From positions 1-64,000 of the forward strand of contig JAVETB010000007.1 of the NCBI GenBank assembly GCA_034006265.1: DNA of 64,000 bases, in the 5' to 3' direction. The DNA comes from Syntrophus sp034006265. GTDB taxonomy: Bacteria > Desulfobacterota > Syntrophia > Syntrophales > Syntrophaceae. The notes under the pieces are model-generated. The model was not told the DNA's origin and searched no databases. It worked only from the letters and a program-made list of their open reading frames with translations. Positions 25,596 through 34,676 of this stretch are shown here, one piece after another. Numbering within the stretch: position 1 is the stretch's first letter; the number at the start of each line of letters is the position of its first letter. The translations under genes and the position numbers were made by a program.

Positions 25596-26978
25596 TCAGG
25601 TCCGGCAGACATCGAACACAAACCGTTCCAGCATCAGGTCGGGATCTCTAGCCGTAGACTTCATGGCGAGATCCATCGCCAGCAGATCCTCAAGATGCCG
25701 CCTCAGCCGCTTTTCCGAAAAATTCTCCGAAATCCTGAGGGTGTTGAAGGCCACATAGGGGTGCTGATCCGCCAGCTCAATATGAATGTCCCCCGCCTGC
25801 CCGGACCAGGTCTTCAAGATGGGATAAATCGACTTTGTATAACGCCCGTAATCCATCCGGGGCGAATATCCGGGCAGCGCCCCCTTGTCCCGCAGCCATC
25901 TTGCATGCAGAAGCAGCCGGAATTCCCGGATGAGCATGGCAAGAATCGCCAGGGGGTGACTTCCCTGATCCTTTAAACGCCGCAGGAGCACCAGCCCCTT
26001 CTCCAGGTTCTTCTCTCCAAGCGCCGCGGTCAGATCGAAGAGTTTATCCTCCCGGGTCCGGCTGATGACTTCCTCAACATCGGAAGCCTCAATCATGCTG
26101 CGCTCCCCCGTATAGGTGACCAGCTTTTCCAGGGCCGCCATGGAGGTCCGCAATTGAAAGCCTGTTTTGCTTCCCAGGACCTCCCATGCCCCGGGAGTCA
26201 TCCCTTTCCCCTTGTCCGCCAGGAAAGCCCTGGCTGAATCCATCACGGTATTTTTTTGCCGCGCTTCGCCTTTCTCAACAGAAAAGTTCAACACCCGGCC
26301 CAGCTCACTGACCGCCTTGAACAGCCTTTTCCGTTTATCCACGGTCTCTGCCGTCAAAAGGAGAACATTGCCCTGGGGAAGACCTCTGCGCAAAATACTT
26401 TCCAGAAAATCCGCATCACTGACGGCGGCGCTTTTGCCGCCCAGCCCCAGACCTGTGCACACGTCGATCATTCGGGGCAGCCAATTGGCGCGCTCCTCAC
26501 CCGGGTCTCCCTCTACCGTCTGCTGCCAGTCCTGGTTGGAAATGGCCTTCCATCCGTCCTCCCGAAAATCGTCAAGAGTCCATCCGGCAATCCCGAGAAA
26601 AGTCATGAAGTTCTTTGCAGCCTGCTGCGGGTGGGCATTCATCTGCTGGCGGATCTGCCTTACCAGATCGCTGAGCGTCTTTCGGGAATGAAAGAGTCTC
26701 GTGCGGCGGACGGCGACAACCTTTCTTCCGGGAATCAGGGGCGGGCTCAGGAGATCTTTGCCGATCTGTTCAGGATCTTCATCCTCGCCGTCCAGAACAA
26801 AGAGGTTCAACGTCTGATCTTCTGGAGGGAGCAGTGCGTTGACGATCTTTGAAAAGGCGTCATGAATTTCGTATTCTGCATCACCATAAAGCAGGTAGCA
26901 GGGCGCCGTCCCCCCCTTCTGGAGGTCGGCAAGCACTCTGCGCAGAGAATTCCCCGATTCTTCCGTTCGGATAGCCAT
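25596..26978 (-). CDS. holA: DNA polymerase III subunit delta (clamp loader)
   Basis: A 460-residue HolA protein that opens the beta clamp. Domain I contains CYLLYGDAEYEI (about 27-38) and GRKVVAVRR (about 84-92). Domains II/III carry KTGFQLRTSMAALEKLVTY and the later collar region with LLRRLKDQGSHPLAILAMLIREFRLLL. Usual HolA length is about 340; a polar insertion of about 90 residues (about 98-190) accounts for the difference. The divergent family and the insertion make boundaries approximate. The start ATG has GGAG very close upstream. Confidence 0.8.
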   Translation of the reverse strand: MAIRTEESGNSLRRVLADLQKGGTAPCYLLYGDAEYEIHDAFSKIVNALLPPEDQTLNLFVLDGEDEDPEQIGKDLLSPPLIPGRKVVAVRRTRLFHSRKTLSDLVRQIRQQMNAHPQQAAKNFMTFLGIAGWTLDDFREDGWKAISNQDWQQTVEGDPGEERANWLPRMIDVCTGLGLGGKSAAVSDADFLESILRRGLPQGNVLLLTAETVDKRKRLFKAVSELGRVLNFSVEKGEARQKNTVMDSARAFLADKGKGMTPGAWEVLGSKTGFQLRTSMAALEKLVTYTGERSMIEASDVEEVISRTREDKLFDLTAALGEKNLEKGLVLLRRLKDQGSHPLAILAMLIREFRLLLHARWLRDKGALPGYSPRMDYGRYTKSIYPILKTWSGQAGDIHIELADQHPYVAFNTLRISENFSEKRLRRHLEDLLAMDLAMKSTARDPDLMLERFVFDVCRT

Positions 26979-26998
26979 GTCTCCAGGGTAAGAAAAAA

Positions 26999-27658
26999 TT
27001 ACAGGATAACGAATCGCTGAATGTATCGAACGGCTTCATCAGGATCGTCCGTGATCCGGATAAGGTCAAGGTCTTCAGGCAGGATCATATTCTCCTTCAG
27101 CATCGTGTCGCTCATCCATTCCATCAGTCCCTTCCAGTAGGAACTTCCCAGCAGAACGACGGGAAAACTTTTGATGCGTCGAGTCTGAATGAGCGTCAAC
27201 GCTTCAAAGAGTTCGTCCAATGTGCCATACCCTCCGGGGAATATCACGTAGGCCACGGCATATTTTACGAACATCACCTTGCGGATGAAGAAGTATTTGT
27301 AATCAATACTGACATTCGCATAAGGATTCGGCTTCTGCTCAAAGGGCAAACGGATATTCATCCCCACGGATTTTCCGCCGCCTTCGGAAGCCCCCTTATT
27401 GGCTGCCTCCATCACGCCAGGTCCGCCGCCCGTGATCACGCTGAACCCCTTTTCCGCCAGGCGCTTTGCCAGGGATTCCGCCTGCTGGTAGCAGGAGTCC
27501 CCCGGCTTGACACGCGCAGAGCCGAAAATGCTGACGGCGTTTCTCAACGTGGAAAGCTCTTCGATGCTTTCTACAAATTCGGCCATAATGCGGAATATCC
27601 GCCATGACTCCTCAATCGAAAGGGCATCTACGAGATACTGCTTCTCTACCTTGGCCAT
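26999..27658 (-). CDS. LOG-family protein (cytokinin riboside monophosphate phosphoribohydrolase-like)
   Basis: A 219-residue Rossmann-fold protein of the TIGR00730/LOG family. It shows SIFGSARV, GGGPGVMEAANKGA and the signature PGGYGTLDE (family PGGxGTxxE), with the nucleotide-binding Arg/Lys of FFIRKVMFV. Enzymes of this family cleave nucleoside 5'-monophosphates to base and ribose phosphate. The ATG at 27658 is preferred as it begins the family-like region; in-frame codons further upstream exist and the ribosome-binding site is weak. It lies 159 bp after rpsU and may be transcribed with it. Confidence 0.85.
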   Translation of the reverse strand: MAKVEKQYLVDALSIEESWRIFRIMAEFVESIEELSTLRNAVSIFGSARVKPGDSCYQQAESLAKRLAEKGFSVITGGGPGVMEAANKGASEGGGKSVGMNIRLPFEQKPNPYANVSIDYKYFFIRKVMFVKYAVAYVIFPGGYGTLDELFEALTLIQTRRIKSFPVVLLGSSYWKGLMEWMSDTMLKENMILPEDLDLIRITDDPDEAVRYIQRFVIL

Positions 27659-27817
27659 AAACTCCACACCATGCCGAAACACAGATTTCCTGCAGGACGA
27701 CAAAGGCGGTTGCTCATGCGGTCAACACACCGCCTGCGTCATTTTTATAAAGGCCCACTGGAAAAACCCTATGTTCACCCGTTACTCATCACAGCAAAGC
27801 GATTCATGAACTTCCGC

Positions 27818-28009
27818 TTACGCGCTTCTTCTTCTCTGGACCTTTGCAAAGCGGCGCCGCGCTTCAATGGCCTTCCTCTTGCGTTTAACGGATGGCTTCT
27901 CATAGGCCCTGCGGACTTTCAACTCCTTGAACAGTCCACTTTTAGAAAGCTTGTTTTTCAAAATCTTCAAGGCCTTTTCCACATCATTGTCGAACACTTT
28001 AACTTCCAA
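27818..28009 (-). CDS. rpsU: 30S ribosomal protein S21
   Basis: A 63-residue highly basic protein with the S21 pattern: EVKVFDNDVEKALKILKNK, then EKPSVKRKRKAIEARRR and an Arg-rich tail. It stabilises the 3' region of 16S rRNA in the platform of the small subunit. Translation starts at TTG with GGAG 7 nt upstream; the overlapping ATG upstream is in another frame. A TATAAT lies about 45 bp upstream without a clear -35 box. Confidence 0.95.
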   Translation of the reverse strand: MEVKVFDNDVEKALKILKNKLSKSGLFKELKVRRAYEKPSVKRKRKAIEARRRFAKVQRRRSA

Positions 28010-28761
28010 ATCATATCTCCTTCTAATATTTATGGATTTTCTGAATAATGGTTCAAATTATACCCCTTTGACTCCTTACTCTCCCCCGGGCTCGAATCCC
28101 TGAATGACAACATCTCAGGAAAAGCCCAAACAAGGGCGCGGCCACAAGAAATGTACCGGCGTGTCATTTCAGCTCCGCATCGAAGGCATGCTTTGCCGGC
28201 AATTCTGCCAGCTCTTCAAGCTACGACTCGTGTCCGCCTGCAGCGCCGCTTCGTCACCTTAATTTAAATTCTGAAACTGGAATTGCGGAAAAGACAGAAG
28301 ACTCTTATCTTATTTCGTTTAAGCTTCGGGTCGATGGGCGGAACCTGAAATTCAATAAGACTCAAGCGTGAAAGGTGGATTCAAGACATTTAAGACCAAA
28401 AGCGGCCAACCCGCTCATATCGGTAACGGATCTTGCCGAATCAAATGCCCCATCAACTAACCCTCCGTCTCTGTTATATAAAAAAAGGGCAGCACGGATC
28501 ATGATTTCTCACGCCGTAAACCACCCTTTGCTTTTACCAATATGTTTTACCACACTCCTTACGGGGCAACTCTGCCTTTATTGAATATGAAAAACCCTTC
28601 GCAATCTTTTCAAATCATCTCTTTAACACAACGAGAGATCTTTGCAATCTGCTCTCAAAAAGGAACAGGCTAACGACAAGATAGATGCTTTCTATACGCA
28701 ATATTGCTGTAAATTGCAACCTAAAAAATTTGAGGCATCCAAAAAAATATCAGAACCGCTA
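28010..28761. other. Gene-poor AT-rich gap between rpsU and the GcvH-like gene
   Basis: 752 bp in which I find no convincing gene. It is AT-richer than the flanks. Open frames of 60-100 codons on the plus strand have no ribosome-binding site and no recognisable sequence. A TATAAT on the minus strand (about 28060) probably belongs to rpsU. A small RNA or a decayed gene is possible but not demonstrable by eye. Confidence 0.4.
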
Positions 28762-29154
28762 TCAATCCTCTTCCTGGGCAATGTAATCCTGATAATCCCT
28801 GATCTCCAGAAGATCGTCCAATTCCTCTGTATCCTTCATCTCAATCACCACAATCCAGCCGGCATCGTAAGGGTCACTGTTCAGAATGGTCACGTCATCC
28901 AGAATGTCCTCATTGATATTGACGATTTCTCCCGACAGGGGTGAAACCAGCTCAAAAACGTCGTTCGTAGACTCTATCGTCCCGAAAGGTTCATCTCTTT
29001 CCACAACGATATCCCCCTTGGGCAATTCGACCTCATCCACTTCTCCAAGCTTTTCCTGGGCATACTCTGTAATACCCAGGGTAGCCATATTGCCGTCAAC
29101 GGCAACCCAAATGTGTTCGCGACTATAAAGAAGATCATCCGGAAACATTTTCAT
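28762..29154 (-). CDS. GcvH-like (lipoyl-domain) protein lacking the lipoylated lysine
   Basis: 130 residues with the glycine cleavage H-protein fold: SREHIWVAVDGNMATLGITEYAQEKLGEV near the start (seen in shorter conserved blocks), VELPKGD, and VSPLSGEIVNIN after the hairpin. In GcvH the lipoyl Lys lies in ESVKAxSD; here the segment reads ESTNDVFELVSPLSGE and the Lys position is Asn64 (codon at 28963-28965). The protein cannot be lipoylated at the usual site. The Asp/Glu-rich C-terminus is longer than usual. AGGGTG lies 8 nt before the ATG. It lies 24 bp after an M24 peptidase gene, with no gcvT or gcvP nearby, so a role outside glycine cleavage is likely. Confidence 0.85.
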   Translation of the reverse strand: MKMFPDDLLYSREHIWVAVDGNMATLGITEYAQEKLGEVDEVELPKGDIVVERDEPFGTIESTNDVFELVSPLSGEIVNINEDILDDVTILNSDPYDAGWIVVIEMKDTEELDDLLEIRDYQDYIAQEED

Positions 29155-29178
29155 AAATTAACACCCTGTTTGTTGAAT

Positions 29179-30267
29179 TTATAGGATTATCAGATCTTTC
29201 GGCATTTTTGTCAGGACCTCAGCTCCGTCCTCGCGCACCAGAACGGTGTCTTCGATCCTGATTCCCCATTGACCGGGGATATACACTCCCGGTTCTATGG
29301 TTATAATCATCCCCTCGGAAAGAACCGTGTCGGTATTCCTCGATATCCTCGGAGCTTCGTGAACCTCCAGCCCGACGCCGTGGCCGGTTCCATGGGTGAA
29401 AAAGGAATCCAGGCCGTATTGTGCCAGGCAAGCCCTTGCAATATGATCAATGCGGCTGCAGGTAACGCCGGAGCGGACTTCATCCAGGGCCCTGTCATGA
29501 GCCTCCTTCACTCTGGCGTATATTTCCCGTTTCCTGTCATCCGCAGACCCCAGACAGAAGGTGCAGGTTTCATCGGAGCAATATCCATCGACAACCGCTC
29601 CATAGTCTACAACAATCAAATCGCCGTATTCCAGAATTTTTCGACCGGGTTTCGCGTGGGGCAATGCGGCATTGGCTCCTGACGCCACGATCGTTTCAAA
29701 GGCCATTCGTTCCGCTCCAGCCCTCTTGGCCCCGAAATCAATCTCCAGGGCAAAATCAAGCTCAGACATACCCGGACGAATTGTTCGGGACACGGCTTCC
29801 AGCACACCGGCGGACAGCTGCGCAGCACGGCGGATACAGGATACCTCCCGATCTTCCTTGACTGCCCGAAGCGAATACAACTCCTCCGACAGAGGCGTCA
29901 AGTTTTCTTTTCGAAACCGCTCCGCCAGCTTCTGGTAGAAATCGTAACTCACCGCAGAGGCTTCGAAGCCAATGCGATCCCCCTCTCCCTGGCCCAGAAC
30001 GGCTGCGATGCCATCCACCTTGTCCTGAAAGCAATAGATATCGGCGCCTTGAACTTCCTCCTGCGCCTGGGTCACATATCGTCCGTCAACCAGCAAAGTG
30101 ATCGCTTGTGGTCGAATCACCAGCACCCCGTCAGTTCCGGTAAATCCCGTCAAATAGCGGATATTATGCAGGTCAAAGAGCAGAAGCGCTTGAACGCCGC
30201 CCTGGGAAAAGTGTTCGGAACACAAGCGGGACAAACGGATTTGATAATCCTTCAGTTCAAAACGCAT
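29179..30267 (-). CDS. Xaa-Pro aminopeptidase (M24 family)
   Basis: A 362-residue metalloaminopeptidase removing N-terminal residues before proline. An N-terminal creatinase-like domain (about 1-130) is followed by the pita-bread catalytic domain. Metal ligands are visible: VDYGAVVDGYCSDET (two Asp), HGTGHGVGLEVHE (His), TIEPGVY (Glu) and GIRIEDTV (Glu). Length fits short PepP/PepQ-like enzymes (about 355). It overlaps the upstream TPR gene by 11 bp and is followed by the GcvH-like gene, forming a three-gene unit. It could also be a prolidase; the two are not separable by eye. Confidence 0.9.
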   Translation of the reverse strand: MRFELKDYQIRLSRLCSEHFSQGGVQALLLFDLHNIRYLTGFTGTDGVLVIRPQAITLLVDGRYVTQAQEEVQGADIYCFQDKVDGIAAVLGQGEGDRIGFEASAVSYDFYQKLAERFRKENLTPLSEELYSLRAVKEDREVSCIRRAAQLSAGVLEAVSRTIRPGMSELDFALEIDFGAKRAGAERMAFETIVASGANAALPHAKPGRKILEYGDLIVVDYGAVVDGYCSDETCTFCLGSADDRKREIYARVKEAHDRALDEVRSGVTCSRIDHIARACLAQYGLDSFFTHGTGHGVGLEVHEAPRISRNTDTVLSEGMIITIEPGVYIPGQWGIRIEDTVLVREDGAEVLTKMPKDLIIL

Positions 30268-30928
30268 AACGTCTTCTTTTCTGGAGGCGATTCAGCCAGA
30301 GATTCAAGGTTTCGATCACTTTCTCCCGCTGCCGGATATGAATGGCTTTTGTTGCCGAAGAGTTCTTTGAAGCCAGGACCCTGTTCAACCTTTCCTGAAT
30401 GGCCTGGTCGTCGGGATTCTTGATCAACATCTGTATCAGGAGAGATTCCGCCGCATCCAGATGCCCCTGGCGGATGTACAGGTCCGCCATCGTCAACGTT
30501 TGCAGACCTGCCGTCATGGGAGGAACGGAAGCCTCACCTGCCTTGAATTCCTGGATGGAATCCGGTTGATCCTCCTCAAGCATCCGAAGCTTGCCGGATA
30601 CCTCCCGGGAAAGATCGGAATCGGGGTTCAACGCCATAAACCGACGAAAAAATTTGGCCGCTTCCTGGTTCAACCCCCCCTTGAAACAGATATCCCCCAT
30701 GCAGGCAAAGACACGCGACAATCCCAATACCGTCATTTCCACATCCTCAACAAGGGCTGCGGCTTCTTCGAGTTTGCCCAGTCGCATGCAGGCATGGCAT
30801 TGAACCAGAAGTGCATCAACGTCCCCGGGATGCTTTTCCAGCCAGATTTTTACCGCCTCCAAGGCGCCCTCATAATCGCCCTGTTCAAGCAGAGTTTGTG
30901 CTACGGGGAAAAATGCGGATCTATCCAT
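30257..30928 (-). CDS. Tetratricopeptide-repeat protein
   Basis: 223 residues of helical repeats with TPR spacing: EQGDYEGALEAVKIWLEKHPGDVDAL, RLGKLEEAAALVEDV, GGLNQEAAKFFRRFMALNPDSD and RQGHLDAAESLLIQMLIKNPDDQ (each read as a 34-residue repeat). There is no signal peptide, so it is probably a cytoplasmic scaffold. The basic C-terminus (LWLNRLQKRRRYAF) overlaps the start of the peptidase gene by 11 bp. No specific partner can be named. Confidence 0.75.
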   Translation of the reverse strand: MDRSAFFPVAQTLLEQGDYEGALEAVKIWLEKHPGDVDALLVQCHACMRLGKLEEAAALVEDVEMTVLGLSRVFACMGDICFKGGLNQEAAKFFRRFMALNPDSDLSREVSGKLRMLEEDQPDSIQEFKAGEASVPPMTAGLQTLTMADLYIRQGHLDAAESLLIQMLIKNPDDQAIQERLNRVLASKNSSATKAIHIRQREKVIETLNLWLNRLQKRRRYAF

Positions 30929-31211
30929 ATGGAATTCTTACCGTATTGAGAATTTTGACGTAATGGAGGTATGATTCGACTTGAACTAGTCTGCCTACAG
31001 TTGGAGGAGCTATCACAGCCTGGATGGCATGTCAAGACAGATGCGGGAGTTTCTTTCATGCTTCGGAATAGCGTGTTGCTTCAAGCATTCCGATAGCCTG
31101 TGACATCCCGGGCTGCGCGCGCCGGCATCGGCATCAATGGCTCGACGTATGCCTGTGCAGGCAAGTACTCTGCCCTGAAGCCCCACTATCCGCTCCGGCG
31201 TGGAGCGGAGT

Positions 31212-31640
31212 TTATTTGCCCCGCTTCCCCTGGTCGATTTTTGTCAGGGTTCCGCCTTCAAAGGAAAGGCGGTACACGAAATCATTGGAGCCTCTGTTGT
31301 AATACCACGTTTCCGTCACCCGCTCTTTATCGTTCGTCCTGCGGGCAGTACGTTTTGCTTTCTCAGAGTGCCTTTCACTGCCCTGCGAACGTTCGCTGCT
31401 TTTGCGGACGACGGTTCTTCTGGCCTTTCCTCGGACTCCCGTTTCATGACGATACGTAGGGTCTCCACAGCGTAACATGACATCCACCATGCTGTCTCCC
31501 AGGGACACCATGTCATGTCCGCATCGAAATGTTCCTGATGCGGATGCCGCCGCCTCCCCGGAGCGCCCCATGCCAAGGACTACGAGCACCAATACAACGG
31601 TGAGGATTGTTTCAAAGGCCCATTTCACGATGCGACTCAT
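31212..31640 (-). CDS. DUF2845 secreted protein
   Basis: 142 residues with an N-terminal hydrophobic export segment (about 8-25, ending near GEAAASA). It has the DUF2845-like block FRCGHDMVSLGDSMVDVMLRCGDP (two Cys, GDS), a basic unstructured middle (KARRTVVRKSS to RTNDKER, about 72-105) and the closing ETWYYNRGSNDFVYRLSFEGGTLTKI. Such proteins are envelope-located and of unknown function. Its ATG overlaps the pilQ stop by one base, so it is translationally coupled to the pilus operon. A perfect 7-bp hairpin (31190-31208) follows the stop without a U-tract. Confidence 0.7.
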   Translation of the reverse strand: MSRIVKWAFETILTVVLVLVVLGMGRSGEAAASASGTFRCGHDMVSLGDSMVDVMLRCGDPTYRHETGVRGKARRTVVRKSSERSQGSERHSEKAKRTARRTNDKERVTETWYYNRGSNDFVYRLSFEGGTLTKIDQGKRGK

Positions 31641-33442
31641 TAATGTTTGCCGATAAGACTCGCCTTCGCCACTGACGGAGAATCTACATCCGGTATAATT
31701 TTGGGGGTCACAAAGATCAAGAGCTGCTTCCTCGTCTTATCGATGCTCTCTGATTTGAAAAGCCAGCCCAGGACAGGGATCTTGGAAAGCCATGGCACCC
31801 CGCTCATCCCCCTGTCGTCGGTCGTTTTGGAAACACCGCCAATGACCACAGTCGTGCCGTCTTCCACAACAACCTTGGAATCCACCTCATTTTTAATAAT
31901 GGGAATATTTCCATTCAAGTCTGCAGATTTTGAATAATCCCCCCTGTCGTTGGTGGCATTGATGAGCATGGAAATCCTGCCATCCGGCGTAATGGTCGGG
32001 GTCACTTCCAGCTTCAGCAAGGCGTCCTTGAAACTGACCTTGGGGTAAGAGGCCCCCCCTGAGGCTTCATAAGTGGTATAAGGGATTTCTTCGCCCTGTT
32101 TGATGGTTGCCTTAACACCGTCCATCGTCGTTACTTTGGGAGTGGAGATGATTTTACCCGAACTCGTGGATTCCAGCGCGGCGATCTGTGCCTCTAGCAC
32201 GGCATTTGCGCCGCCGATCACAAAGCCCAGGGTCGGCGTTCCAACAAGAGCCCCCGGCAGGTTAACGGCTGCCTGCGATCCAACGGGATCGGCGGTTATC
32301 CCTTTTGGATACGGATAAAAGACAGGGTTCATCTGCCCCTCAGTTTTATTCGTATTGGTACCCCATGCCGTCTGAGAGGAATAGTTTCCTACGCGGGCAT
32401 TAAACTTTCCTCCCCATGAAACTCCAAGGTTTCTGACAAAATCATCGCTCGCCTCAACAATTTTCGCCTCGATCGCGATTTGTCGAAGCTTCCCCTTTTC
32501 AGCCAGGAGCTGCTGTTCCCGTGCTTTTCGGGCCAACTCCGCCTCAATCTGATCCTTTTCGGCAGCTTTCCGCGCCTGTTCATCCTTTTTCTTCTTTTCC
32601 AGGGTCATGACGCTGATGACGCTGCCCATTTCCTTTTTCGCCATGCCGTAGATATCCAGGATGGTCTCCAGGGCCTGATCCCAGGGGACATCTTTCATGT
32701 GAATGCTGACGGACCCCTTCACGTCCGGCCCGGCAACAATGCTGACCCCGCCCGTCTCCGCCAGAAGGCGAAGAACCGCGCGCATATCGGCATCCTGAAA
32801 ATCCAGGGATATTTTCTGAGCACTGGGCCGGACTTCGCCAAACCCGCCTTTGGGCGGAACATTTCCTGTTTCCTGATTGTCCGCCAGTTCGGCCTCGTTC
32901 GAACTCCGGGGCGAATGGTAAAAAGCTTTTGCCTGGGCCACTTTTTTCATCATGGCAGATTTTTCCGTTTCTCCCAAGGTGGCCACATTGAAATCCACGA
33001 TAACGTTTTGCCCCTCCTGACGCACGCTGTAGGGAACCGGCTTCTGCAGATCGACGGTTGCATAAACCCAGGGAACATCCTTGATGGTTCTCTGCTCGGC
33101 GATAACCTGCCTGATATTGATCATGGCGTCATCACAAAATGGCCGAAGAAGGAGTTCCGGCACCTGCAGGTTTTCCATTTTCAGCAAAACGGCGTTTCCC
33201 GGCTCTTCATCCACCTTGAACTTCGAGATCTTGGTGGCAATAAAGGTGACCCGTTCTCTGCCCTTTACCTGGTCCAGAGTGATATTTTCAAGATTTCCAG
33301 CATCCCCGGCCAATGCTACGGCACCGTCAACCTTCACGGCGGCCTTCTCAGCTACAACATTTTCTGCTGAAACCCCCTCTGGAAAAACCCACAAGGAACT
33401 CAACAACAAAGCAATTCCCAATCGTTGCCCTATTTTTTTCAT
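31640..33442 (-). CDS. pilQ: Type IV pilus secretin PilQ
   Basis: 600 residues. A signal peptide (about 1-26) is followed by an AMIN-like domain (about 50-150, with ITLDQVKGRERVTF), a secretin N0/STN domain (ISLDFQDADMRAVLRLLAE and GSVSIHMKDVPWDQALETIL) and the secretin core ending in VPWLSKIPVLGWLFKS and KQLLIFVTPKII. It forms the outer-membrane pore through which the pilus passes. GAGG lies 5 nt before the ATG. It follows pilP by 12 bp and is coupled to the DUF2845 gene. One secretin N domain instead of two makes it shorter than the 700-900 residues common in PilQ. Confidence 0.92.
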   Translation of the reverse strand: MKKIGQRLGIALLLSSLWVFPEGVSAENVVAEKAAVKVDGAVALAGDAGNLENITLDQVKGRERVTFIATKISKFKVDEEPGNAVLLKMENLQVPELLLRPFCDDAMINIRQVIAEQRTIKDVPWVYATVDLQKPVPYSVRQEGQNVIVDFNVATLGETEKSAMMKKVAQAKAFYHSPRSSNEAELADNQETGNVPPKGGFGEVRPSAQKISLDFQDADMRAVLRLLAETGGVSIVAGPDVKGSVSIHMKDVPWDQALETILDIYGMAKKEMGSVISVMTLEKKKKDEQARKAAEKDQIEAELARKAREQQLLAEKGKLRQIAIEAKIVEASDDFVRNLGVSWGGKFNARVGNYSSQTAWGTNTNKTEGQMNPVFYPYPKGITADPVGSQAAVNLPGALVGTPTLGFVIGGANAVLEAQIAALESTSSGKIISTPKVTTMDGVKATIKQGEEIPYTTYEASGGASYPKVSFKDALLKLEVTPTITPDGRISMLINATNDRGDYSKSADLNGNIPIIKNEVDSKVVVEDGTTVVIGGVSKTTDDRGMSGVPWLSKIPVLGWLFKSESIDKTRKQLLIFVTPKIIPDVDSPSVAKASLIGKH

Positions 33443-33454
33443 CTCATCCTCACT

Positions 33455-33985
33455 TCACTCCACTTTTTGAAGCTTCAACGGAATAAGCTGCGCCTTATAC
33501 TGCCCTTTGCCTGCCGCTATTCTCTCTTGAACAATCACACGATCTTCCAAAATCCCGATGACCTGCCCTCCATTCAGACCGATGATGGTCCCAACGGACA
33601 AGGGGAAAAAATTACCGCGGGCATTGGTCACAATCGCCGTTCGGCCCTGTTCTGTCCCTGCAATTCCCACCAGTCTGAATTCATTTACCGATGCTCTCTG
33701 TAAAGGGAAGATGGACAGGGGCTTGACTTTCTTCACAGCCTTCCGTTTTTTCAGAGAAAGCTCCTTTTCCACGAAAGGTTCAAAAGGATCGGGCTTCCTT
33801 GAGACGTTGTAAGCGTAGCTGATTGTAAACGGCTCTTGCGTTCCTGAAACACCAGGATCGCTTACGGGCTTGGAGGATGATGTCACACCCCACCCCTGGG
33901 CGGTTCCGATCGTCAAGCTCAAGAACACGCCGACGATGAATGCGCCGGAGAATCTACGGCTTTCCTTCGATCTTCTTCTTCGCAT
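33455..33985 (-). CDS. pilP: Type IV pilus assembly lipoprotein-like PilP
   Basis: 176 residues. An N-terminal signal or anchor segment (about 12-32) is followed by a Pro-rich linker with SRKPDPFEPFV and the PilP beta-domain: LSIFPLQRASVNEFRLVGI, then VGTIIGLNGGQVIGILEDRVIVQE. PilP links PilNO to PilQ in the periplasm. A lipobox Cys is not obvious. The second of two close ATGs (33985) is chosen because AGAAGG lies 6 nt upstream; the first has no spacing. The start lies inside the end of pilO (32 bp overlap). Confidence 0.85.
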   Translation of the reverse strand: MRRRRSKESRRFSGAFIVGVFLSLTIGTAQGWGVTSSSKPVSDPGVSGTQEPFTISYAYNVSRKPDPFEPFVEKELSLKKRKAVKKVKPLSIFPLQRASVNEFRLVGIAGTEQGRTAIVTNARGNFFPLSVGTIIGLNGGQVIGILEDRVIVQERIAAGKGQYKAQLIPLKLQKVE

Positions 33986-34673
33986 GTTCATCCTTCTTTT
34001 CCAGAAACATGTAGGTTTTTACCAGACAGGCCGTGTTCAGGATGCGGCCCGTTCCCTTGGATTCCTTGGACTCTTCCATCAGAAAATCTCCAATGTTGAC
34101 AATGCGGGGCATCCCGGCCATCTTCTGAAAAAAGAGTACAGTGTTATGATAACGGCCGACAACACCCATCTTCACAGGAATTTCCTCGTAAAATCCCCCC
34201 GCTTCCGTAACCTTGCCATCGGAGGGCTTATCGCCCGGCTTATGATCGGCCGTTTTGGACTCATTCCCTTTTGCCGCTCCCTGCTTGCCGTCGCCCTCCT
34301 TTGGATCGGCAGCCTTCTCAACCGGTTCAAAGAGAACGGATTCAACGCCGGCATTTTTTCCAGCCATGGCGATCTCGTAGAGCAAAGAGGGCATATCCTT
34401 TTTTTCAGGAAGCTTGGCCATTGCCACTTCAAATTTCTGCTTCAGGAGTGCCACTTCCTTGACGTATTTCTGCTTCTGGCTGGCAATGCGCTGCTTTTCT
34501 TCCACCTTCTGAGCAAGCTCTTCAGCCTGCGACTTCAGATTTACCCGAGTTTCCAGCGCAGTTGAAAGGAAAAAGGACCAGTATAAATAGCCGGCTAGCA
34601 GCAGGAATCCCCCTGCCAGGAGCGCTTTTTTCTGCGGAGAAAGCTTTTTGATATCATCCAGCGAGATAGCCAT
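33954..34673 (-). CDS. pilO: Type IV pilus inner-membrane assembly protein PilO
   Basis: 239 residues. A short cytoplasmic part (SLDDIKKLSPQKKALL) is followed by one membrane segment (about 15-32), a coiled-coil (about 38-75, EELAQKVEEKQRIASQKQKYV) and a periplasmic ferredoxin-like domain including VKMGVVGRYHNTVLFFQKMAGMPRIVNI. A Lys/Gly/Glu-rich insert (about 130-165) interrupts this domain. PilO dimerises with PilN. It starts 3 bp after the pilN stop. Confidence 0.88.
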   Translation of the reverse strand: MAISLDDIKKLSPQKKALLAGGFLLLAGYLYWSFFLSTALETRVNLKSQAEELAQKVEEKQRIASQKQKYVKEVALLKQKFEVAMAKLPEKKDMPSLLYEIAMAGKNAGVESVLFEPVEKAADPKEGDGKQGAAKGNESKTADHKPGDKPSDGKVTEAGGFYEEIPVKMGVVGRYHNTVLFFQKMAGMPRIVNIGDFLMEESKESKGTGRILNTACLVKTYMFLEKKDEHAKKKIEGKP

Positions 34674-34676
34674 GGA

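Noticed and set aside
28081..28110. T-arm-like GGCTCGAATCCC that suggested a tRNA
   Set aside because: Position T54 is C, and no acceptor, D or anticodon arms can be drawn on either strand.
31190..31208. Hairpin after the DUF2845 gene as a terminator
   Set aside because: The 7-bp stem is perfect but on the minus strand is followed by ATAGTGGGG, not U residues, so it is not called as a terminator.
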